This document shows positions 53,891 through 58,962 of a stretch of 58,962 nucleotides of DNA, piece after piece. Source of the DNA: CAIQJJ01 sp964606085 (GTDB lineage Bacteria; Chloroflexota; Anaerolineae; Anaerolineales; UBA4823); assembly GCA_964606085.1 (NCBI GenBank), contig CAZSFD010000023.1:1-58962 (forward strand), in the 5' to 3' direction. Numbering within the stretch: position 1 is the stretch's first letter; each line of letters starts with the position of its first letter. The notes under the pieces were generated by a model. The model worked only from the letters and a program-made list of their open reading frames with translations, did no database searches and was not told the DNA's origin. A program made the position numbers and the translations under genes.

Positions 53891-54844
53891 ATGAAAGCGA
53901 TCATCCAAACCAACTACGGTACCCCCGATGTCCTGCAACTGGCCGAGGTAGAGCGGCCCGTGATCAAAGCGAACGAGGTGCTGGTGCGTGTCAAGGCGGT
54001 GTCCATCAATGCCGGGGATGTCTACACCCTGCGCGGCGACCCCTGGCTGACCAAACTGATGGTCGGCTTCCCCAGGCCGAAAAACTACATCCCCGGCTGG
54101 GACGTGGCCGGGGTGGTCGAGGCGGTTGGCCCCCAGGTGACGCAGTTCCGCCCCGGCGACGAGGTGTACACCACCTGCAGCCGCGCCCTGGCTGAATATG
54201 TGCGCGTGGCCGCCGACAAACTGGCGCTCAAGCCTGCCAACCTGACCTTCGAGCAGGCCGCCGCCGTGCCCACCGGCGCATTGACCGCGTTGCAGGGCCT
54301 GCGTGACGCTGGCAAGCTGCAAGCCGGCCAAAAGGTGCTGATCAACGGCGCTTCGGGCGGCGTGGGCGTGTTTGCCGTGCAGATTGCCAAAGCGCTCGGC
54401 GCGGAAGTGACCGGCGTGTGCAGCGCCAGAAATGCCGACATGGTGCGCTCGCTTGGCGCAGATGCCGTGATTGACTACGCCCGCCAAGATTTCACCGCCA
54501 ACGGCCATCGCTACGACCTGATCCTCGACAACGTCGCCAACCACTCCTTCGCCGACCTGATGCGCGCCCTCACCCCGCAAGGCAAAATCATCCCCAACAG
54601 CGGCAACGGCGGCATGGGCTACGTTTTCAAAGCCTTTTTGCTCTCGCCGTTTCAGCGCCAGGTGGGCAGTATGTTCCTGACCACCCCCAATGGCAAAGAC
54701 CTTTCCCTGCTCAAAGCATGGATCGAGGCCGGGAAGGTCAACGTGATCGTTGACCGCACCTACCCCTTCAGCCAAACCCAGGCAGCCTTCCGCTCGCTGG
54801 AAAGCGAACACGCCCGCGGCAAGGTGGTCATCAGTCTGCCGTAG
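53891..54844 (+). CDS. Quinone oxidoreductase-like / NAD(P)-dependent alcohol dehydrogenase (MDR)
   Basis: 317 residues. N-terminal GroES-like domain (PDVLQLAEVERPVIKANEVLVRVKAVSINAGDVYTLRG), no zinc ligands, then a Rossmann domain with INGASGGVGVFAVQIAKALGAEVTGVCSARN. This is the zinc-independent quinone-oxidoreductase type of medium-chain reductases. It probably uses NADPH to reduce quinones or enones. A paralogue is at 56791-57780. Confidence 0.9.
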   Translation: MKAIIQTNYGTPDVLQLAEVERPVIKANEVLVRVKAVSINAGDVYTLRGDPWLTKLMVGFPRPKNYIPGWDVAGVVEAVGPQVTQFRPGDEVYTTCSRALAEYVRVAADKLALKPANLTFEQAAAVPTGALTALQGLRDAGKLQAGQKVLINGASGGVGVFAVQIAKALGAEVTGVCSARNADMVRSLGADAVIDYARQDFTANGHRYDLILDNVANHSFADLMRALTPQGKIIPNSGNGGMGYVFKAFLLSPFQRQVGSMFLTTPNGKDLSLLKAWIEAGKVNVIVDRTYPFSQTQAAFRSLESEHARGKVVISLP

Positions 54845-54882
54845 GGTGAGATTAATCTCGATCTACCGAGAGGAGAACACCC

Positions 54883-55242
54883 ATGGACACCCAAATCATT
54901 CTCTCCGCCACCTGGGTTGTGGTCATGCTGATTTACCTGCTGGGCGATGTGCTGCGCATCTACAGCGGCGACATGGCCAAGATGATGGCCGCGACACCTT
55001 TTCCGCAATACACCTGGCTGGTCGCGGCGATATTGATGCTGCTCCCCATCCTGATGGTTTTCTTCACCCTGGTACTGCCGCAGCCCGCCAACCGCTGGGC
55101 CAACCTGATCGTGGCGGGCTTTTTCATCCTGTTCAACCTGGTCGGCCTGCCCACCTACCCCTCGCTATACGACAAATTCCTGTTGGTGGTCAGCATGGTT
55201 TTTAACGGTGTGACCATCTGGTATGCCTGGAACTGGGGCTGA
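54883..55242 (+). CDS. Small four-span membrane protein (DUF6326-like)
   Basis: 119 residues with four hydrophobic segments (about 7-27, 47-65, 72-92, 98-116). The segments LGDVLRIYSG, PANRWANLIVAG and the ending TIWYAWNW fit what I recall of DUF6326; the name is tentative. GAGGAG precedes the ATG. It ends with an intrinsic terminator and follows the reductase gene by 38 nt. Confidence 0.75.
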   Translation: MDTQIILSATWVVVMLIYLLGDVLRIYSGDMAKMMAATPFPQYTWLVAAILMLLPILMVFFTLVLPQPANRWANLIVAGFFILFNLVGLPTYPSLYDKFLLVVSMVFNGVTIWYAWNWG

Positions 55243-55258
55243 GGTTCTCCCATCCAGC

Positions 55259-55289
55259 AAAAAACGGCTGACGAACTCAGCCGTTTTTT
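55259..55289 (+). terminator. Intrinsic terminator after the DUF6326-like gene
   Basis: AAAAAACGGCTGA, five-base loop, TCAGCCGTTTTTT. Confidence 0.9.
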
Positions 55290-55313
55290 GATTCAAGTTT
55301 ATGTAAAAAATAC

Positions 55314-55342
55314 TTGACAAAGTGTATATCTCGATTTACTAT
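55314..55342 (+). promoter_or_regulatory. Near-consensus promoter of membrane protein-XRE operon
   Basis: TTGACA (55314-55319), 17-nt spacer, TACTAT (55337-55342), about 50 nt before ATG 55394. The spacer is AT-rich with GTATAT and ATATG-like ends and could be bound by the XRE protein of the same operon; this is a guess. Confidence 0.75.
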
Positions 55343-55393
55343 ATGTTCGCTTAAGATTACTCAAAGTAAAACCTGACAGACAAGCGAGGAACT

Positions 55394-55840
55394 ATGTCCT
55401 ATCACGAAAAACGCGCCATCGTCAATATGTTCACTTCTGTGCTGGTCACTGCCAGCTACTCGGTCTACCTGTACGTCCGCTACCTGGCCGGGGGCGGGGA
55501 ATTTGCCAACGATCCCGTCTTTTGGGCCAAAGCATTCCTGGTCTTCATCCCCATTTCGATTGTCGCCAACATCATCATCACCATCATCTTCACCATCCAC
55601 TACCGCCTGACAGCCCACGAGGAGGAACCCGCCATCACCGATGAGCGCGACAGGCTGATTGAACTCAAAGGCAGTCGCAACGCCCTGTATACCTTCTCGA
55701 TGGGTGTGGTGCTGGCGATGATCACGCTGGCGCTGGGGATGCCCATATCGGTCATGTTTATCACGCTCATTTATTCCGGCCTGCTCTCCTCGCTGGTAGA
55801 CGAATTGACCCAATTTGCGTTGTATCGCAGGGGGTTCTGA
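55394..55840 (+). CDS. Four-span membrane protein cotranscribed with an XRE regulator
   Basis: 148 residues with spans at about 10-30, 47-70, 100-118 and 120-138. A charged loop (TAHEEEPAITDERDRLIELKGSRNALY) with the DERD motif separates the halves; this motif recurs in small membrane proteins that are encoded next to XRE repressors (DUF2178-like, tentative). Its stop overlaps the next start by one base (TGATG). Confidence 0.8.
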   Translation: MSYHEKRAIVNMFTSVLVTASYSVYLYVRYLAGGGEFANDPVFWAKAFLVFIPISIVANIIITIIFTIHYRLTAHEEEPAITDERDRLIELKGSRNALYTFSMGVVLAMITLALGMPISVMFITLIYSGLLSSLVDELTQFALYRRGF

Positions 55841-56076
55841 TGAGCGACTGCCCCATCACCAACGTTATTCGCAGATATCGCTTCAACACCGGCGAAATGA
55901 CCCAGGATGAACTGGCCAAAAAAGTCGGCGTCACCCGCCAGACCATCATCGCCATCGAAAGCGCCAAATACTCCCCCTCGCTCGAACTGGCCTTCCGCAT
56001 CGCCCGCGTGTTTGGCGCAACTGTCGAGGAAGTCTTCTCGTTCAATGACCCAAATTTTGTAAGGGCAAAGGAATAA
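55840..56076 (+). CDS. XRE family transcriptional regulator (YozG-like)
   Basis: 78 residues, one helix-turn-helix (MTQDELAKKVGVTRQTIIAIESAKYSPSLELAFRIARVFG) and a short tail EEVFSF. It is the small single-domain type usually translated with a membrane protein. It probably autoregulates the 55314 promoter. Confidence 0.93.
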   Translation: MSDCPITNVIRRYRFNTGEMTQDELAKKVGVTRQTIIAIESAKYSPSLELAFRIARVFGATVEEVFSFNDPNFVRAKE

Positions 56077-56080
56077 GAAA

Positions 56081-56794
56081 GTGAAAAAGATTTGTATTAT
56101 CGGCGCTTCTGGCAAACTCGGCCAGTACATGCTTCAGCACTGCCTCGACCGGGGCTACCAGGTGGTCGGCGTCTGCCGCGAGCGCAGCGTAAGCAAGCTC
56201 GATGCCTACAAAGAGCAGATCAATATCTACCCCGGCAACACCAACGACCGCGCGGTTATCCAGAAAGCGGTCGCCGGCTGCGATGGGGTGCTGACCGTGC
56301 TGGTTCCGTGGGGCAGGAAACACTACTCGACTGGTACAGCCCAGGCGGTGCTCGATTACACCCGCCCGGATGCGCGGCTGATTTTCTCCTGCGGCTGGCA
56401 TATCACGCGCGATGGTCAGGATGTGTATCCCGCCTCGTTGAAACGGGATGAAGTCCTCGCCCACTGGATTGGGCGGCTGACCGGCATGATTGACCTTGAC
56501 GACCAGGTGGAAGCCTGCCGGCGCATCTTTGCCAGCGATAAACGCTGGACAGTCGTCCGTGGCAGCGACCTGGAGGAAGGTGAAAGCCAGGGCTTACCCG
56601 TGTGGAGCCGCCATGTGGGCGACCCAATTCTGGCGAGCAACCTCACCCGCCGCGTAGATTACGCCCTGTTCATGGCGGCGGCGCTCGAAAACGATGCACT
56701 CGTCCAAGAAGCCCCCGCCATCGTCGGCTGCCAGACGCCCTCGGCGTTGGCATATCGAACGCAACCACAACATTTCTCGGAGATAGGATCATGA
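56081..56794 (+). CDS. NAD(P)-binding NmrA/SDR-like protein
   Basis: 237 residues from GTG 56081. N-terminal Rossmann motif KICIIGASGKLGQYML and the second strand YQVVGVCRE. There is no YxxxK catalytic pair, which places it with NmrA-like, atypical SDRs. A later part (WTVVRGSDLEEG) is typical of the family. The start follows the XRE stop by 4 nt, and its stop overlaps the next gene by four bases (ATGA), so this is one operon. Confidence 0.85.
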   Translation: MKKICIIGASGKLGQYMLQHCLDRGYQVVGVCRERSVSKLDAYKEQINIYPGNTNDRAVIQKAVAGCDGVLTVLVPWGRKHYSTGTAQAVLDYTRPDARLIFSCGWHITRDGQDVYPASLKRDEVLAHWIGRLTGMIDLDDQVEACRRIFASDKRWTVVRGSDLEEGESQGLPVWSRHVGDPILASNLTRRVDYALFMAAALENDALVQEAPAIVGCQTPSALAYRTQPQHFSEIGS

Positions 56795-57780
56795 AAGCCA
56801 TCGTTTTTACCGAATACGGTTCCCCTGACGTTCTGCAGCTCACAGAAATCCCCAAGCCCACGCCCAAAGCGAATGAAATCCTGGTGCGGGTACGCGCCAC
56901 GCCGGTCAACTACGGCGACCTGACGGCGCGCGATTTTGCCCATGCCCGGTTCAACATGCCCGCCCTGTTTTACATCCCGGCGCGCATGACCTTCGGCTGG
57001 AACAAGCCCAAAATCACCATCCTCGGCAGCGAACTGGCCGGTGACATCGAGGCGGTCGGCAGCCAGGTGACGAAATTCAAGCCCGGCGATGCCGTTTTTG
57101 CCTACATCGGCATGAATATGGGCGCCAACGCCGAATACATCTGCCTGCCCGAAAACGGCATGGTGGCGCTCAAACCCGCCAATCTGAGCTATGCCGAAGC
57201 CGCCACCCTGCCCTATGGTGCCATCATGGCCACCAGCCTGCTCCAAAAGGCTAACCTCCGACCGGGGCAAAAAATCCTGATCAACGGCGCTTCCGGCGGG
57301 ATCGGCGCGATGGCCGTTCAACTCGCCAAACACCACTACGGCGCAGAAGTAACCGGCGTGTGTGGCGCGCCTCGCCTCGATTATGTCAAAGCGCTTGGCG
57401 CGGATAAGGTGTGCGACTATAAAAAACAGGATTTCACCCAGAACGGCCAAACCTACGACGTGATTTTCGACATCCTGGGGCGGGTTTCGTTTGCCCGCGC
57501 CCAACAGGCGCTCAAGCCGGATGGCCTCCTGCTCTATGCCAGCTTCCAGGGCCGGGCAATTTTCGATATGCTCTGGACAGCATTCTTCAGCCGCAAAAAG
57601 GTGATCTGCGCCATGGCCGATGAAAAGGTTGCCAGCCTGGAACGGGTCAAAGCACTGGCCGAAGCCGGGAAAATCAAAGCCATCGTAGATAAGTGCTTCC
57701 CGCTCGAACAGACCGCCGACGCCCACCACTACATCGAAAGCGGCAACAAGCAAGGACAAGTGCTTGTCACCCTATCCTGA
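56791..57780 (+). CDS. Quinone oxidoreductase-like / NAD(P)-dependent alcohol dehydrogenase (MDR), second copy
   Basis: 329 residues from ATG 56791. It shares with the gene at 53891 the start (MKAIVFTEYGSPDVLQLTEIPKPTPKANEILVRV) and Rossmann motif INGASGGIGAMAVQLAKHHYGAEVTGVCG, differing elsewhere. No zinc ligands. It has an extra loop after GDLTARDFAHARFNMP. It ends only a few bases before a MITE-like element. Confidence 0.9.
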   Translation: MKAIVFTEYGSPDVLQLTEIPKPTPKANEILVRVRATPVNYGDLTARDFAHARFNMPALFYIPARMTFGWNKPKITILGSELAGDIEAVGSQVTKFKPGDAVFAYIGMNMGANAEYICLPENGMVALKPANLSYAEAATLPYGAIMATSLLQKANLRPGQKILINGASGGIGAMAVQLAKHHYGAEVTGVCGAPRLDYVKALGADKVCDYKKQDFTQNGQTYDVIFDILGRVSFARAQQALKPDGLLLYASFQGRAIFDMLWTAFFSRKKVICAMADEKVASLERVKALAEAGKIKAIVDKCFPLEQTADAHHYIESGNKQGQVLVTLS

Positions 57781-57783
57781 GAA

Positions 57784-57916
57784 GCTGTCTGAAAAGTCTT
57801 TGCGACACAGGTGCAACGCACTTTTTGGTTGATAAACGTTGCTATTTGCCAACCTAAACAGGCTAAAAAGCGCCTTGACCGGCAAAGAAGTGCGTTGCAC
57901 CTGACTTTTCAGACAG
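57784..57916. mobile_element. MITE-like element with nested inverted repeats
   Basis: 133 bp. Outer arms GCTGTCTGAAAAGTC and complement; inner arms CAGGTGCAACGCACTT and complement. No coding capacity. It begins 4 nt after the stop of the upstream gene. The outer motif is like an IS end, but I cannot name the family. Confidence 0.75.
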
Positions 57917-57935
57917 CATCTGAGACAACCGACCA

Positions 57936-58038
57936 CTTTGACAATGCCACATTTCTGTGTGGCCGTTGGTTTCGACAAGGGTTTCGACAAGCTCAACCCA
58001 AGTCAACCAGCAAATTTGCCTACTATGACATTGTCAAA
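57936..58038. mobile_element. Short copy of the MITE-like element (TTTGACAATG ends)
   Basis: 103 bp. Left TTTGACAATGCCACATT, right complement TTTGACAATGTCATA. The interior has TTTCGACAAGGGTTTCGACA and AGCTCAACCCAAGTCAACCA as in 50684-50836, but about 50 bp are missing. Confidence 0.7.
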
Positions 58039-58089
58039 CTATCCACCTGACCAGCCTGAATCTTGGCCGATAGGCCATTATCAATGGTC

Positions 58090-58113
58090 GTTCCGCTTTA
58101 TGCGGGTTAGGAG
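58090..58113 (+). repeat. 24-nt block with SD and hairpin, same as at 49295-49318
   Basis: GTTCCGCTTTATGCGGGTTA plus GGAG. The hairpin CCGC-TTTAT-GCGG directly precedes the ribosome site of the 58120 gene, just as in front of the permease at 49325. Confidence 0.8.
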
Positions 58114-58119
58114 ATTGTT

Positions 58120-58962
58120 ATGAATGTCAAATCCACCCTGGTAATCTTCTTCCAATTCATCGGCGCGATGCTGGCTTTTATGGTGAGCCTGATCATCCCC
58201 GAATTCATCTCCCCGCTCTCACCCGAAATCATGGAAGCGGGCAAAACCGCCAGCGGATTCTTACCCACTGGCGCGGCTTTCGCCTTCAATGCCGCCGCCA
58301 ATGCCCTGGTGCTGGTTTGGGCGGCGCGGCGCTCCAGCTTCAAGGGGCTGGCGCTCGTCGGGCAATTGCTGGTATTATCCTTTGGGGCGCAGGTTTTCCT
58401 GACCCAGATCGAAACCGCCTATTTTCTGAACGCCTTCCCCCTGCTGGTCGGCAACTTTCAGGTTTACAACCTGATCCTGCGCGGCTTGTTGACCTCGCTC
58501 TTGTTCTCCCTGCTCGTCGCCTGGATATGCGGCGGATTTTCAAAATCCTCTCGCCCGGCGGCTGCCTTCACTACCCCGGCAGATTCATCCCTGAAACATG
58601 GCGCCTGGTTGGGGGCAGCCTACTTCGCCCTATACATGATTTTCGGCTACTTCATCGCCTGGCAGGTGCAAGAACTGCGCGTCTTCTACGGCGGTCCCGC
58701 TGAACTGAACGGCTTTTTCGAGCAGTTTGGCGTGGCGCTCATGCAAACCCCCGAATCCCCGGTCTTCCAATACTTCCGCGGCATTTTGTGGCTGGTGTGC
58801 CTTATCCCACTTTTTCACGGGTTCAGCGGCACACGGCTCGAACTGGTGGCGCTCTCCACCCTGGCGTTCGCGCTCCTGCCCACCGCCCAGCTTTCCTTTG
58901 CCAACCCGCGGCGTTGTTGCATGGATGTAGAATGTGGTAAATTGGGGGCATGTCACGAAAAC
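58120..58962 (+). CDS. Multi-span membrane protein, 3' end outside window
   Basis: 281 codons to the window edge. About six to seven spans (near 8-27, 47-65, 78-95, 120-140, 168-188, 225-245, 247-262). Segments such as FIGAMLAFMVSLIIPEF and NAAANALVLVWAARRSS fit no family I can name. TTAGGAG precedes the ATG. A second ATG with a TAAATT box 6 nt upstream occurs at 58950 in another frame and may start the next gene, so the real stop may lie just past the window. Confidence 0.7.
   Translation, partial: MNVKSTLVIFFQFIGAMLAFMVSLIIPEFISPLSPEIMEAGKTASGFLPTGAAFAFNAAANALVLVWAARRSSFKGLALVGQLLVLSFGAQVFLTQIETAYFLNAFPLLVGNFQVYNLILRGLLTSLLFSLLVAWICGGFSKSSRPAAAFTTPADSSLKHGAWLGAAYFALYMIFGYFIAWQVQELRVFYGGPAELNGFFEQFGVALMQTPESPVFQYFRGILWLVCLIPLFHGFSGTRLELVALSTLAFALLPTAQLSFANPRRCCMDVECGKLGACHEN

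Larger units (their letters stand above)
57781..58119. other. 339-nt intergenic region filled by two inverted-repeat elements
   Basis: It holds element B (57784-57916), the short MITE-like copy (57936-58038) and the 24-nt block before the last gene (58090-58113). No gene is visible. Confidence 0.8.

Overview
The window (about 59 kb, GC-rich, roughly 57-60 percent by eye) reads as a chromosomal segment of a Chloroflexota bacterium, most likely Anaerolineae-like. This rests on the gene families and is an inference: a CYTH-fused amidohydrolase, an eRF1-like (baeRF) protein, NBR1-type Ig, lamin-tail and LysM surface proteins with Thr/Pro linkers, a DUF5671 repeat protein, PrsW, VanW/YoaR-beta-lactamase proteins and many two-component fragments. 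There is no rRNA, CRISPR array, phage or full-length transposase. One tRNA-Arg(GCG) is present.

Layout. (1) Positions 1-9856, minus strand: an accessory island of six genes. A small two-TM protein is followed by a 746-aa membrane protein, then four different P-loop ATPases; one carries a C-terminal OmpR-type winged helix, and the last has a long helical tail and runs off the window. No family name fits the set; it is the best candidate here for an undescribed multi-gene signalling or conflict system. (2) 9999-13673: T-box-controlled ileS of the type-2 kind with a swapped HIGH motif (GVHH). (3) 13767-24992, minus strand: a housekeeping run dnaX-ebfC-recR, then a predicted selenoprotein (DsbA-like plus cyclophilin, in-frame UGA at the first redox cysteine), prsW, dedA, birA; upstream are a LysM/lamin-tail protein and a hybrid histidine kinase with a GAF pseudo-receiver partner. 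(4) 25117-31950, plus strand: dnaJ-like gene, baeRF, citrate synthase, tRNA-Arg, beta-lactamase-like and Ig-like envelope proteins, scpA. (5) 31960-43359, minus strand: Gfo/Idh oxidoreductase, rhamnulokinase, pncC, SAH/MTA-type deaminase-CYTH fusion, Uma2-type nuclease, a cinA whose amidase domain has decayed, LysM lipoprotein, DUF5671 protein, and a REC-HTH-REC regulator. (6) 43382-50515, plus strand: an ABC-ATPase/histidine-kinase fusion divergent from that regulator, then a ChvE-GguA-GguB-like sugar importer whose binding protein is an internal tandem duplication with the same one-base frameshift in each half. (7) 50684-58962: MITE-like inverted repeats, a MalT-type LuxR regulator with a REP-like insertion, two quinone-oxidoreductase-like enzymes, an NAD(P)-binding protein, small membrane proteins and an XRE regulator.

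How it works together. Region 6 looks like a sugar sensing and uptake unit: the kinase carries an ABC domain related to those of the transporter ATPase, so transport state could be coupled to the divergent response regulator. Several single genes start 6-8 nt after a TATAAT-like box, which suggests leaderless mRNAs are common in this genome. Three classes of short palindromic or inverted repeats are scattered between and even inside genes. All functional calls are from reading motifs; no database search was run.
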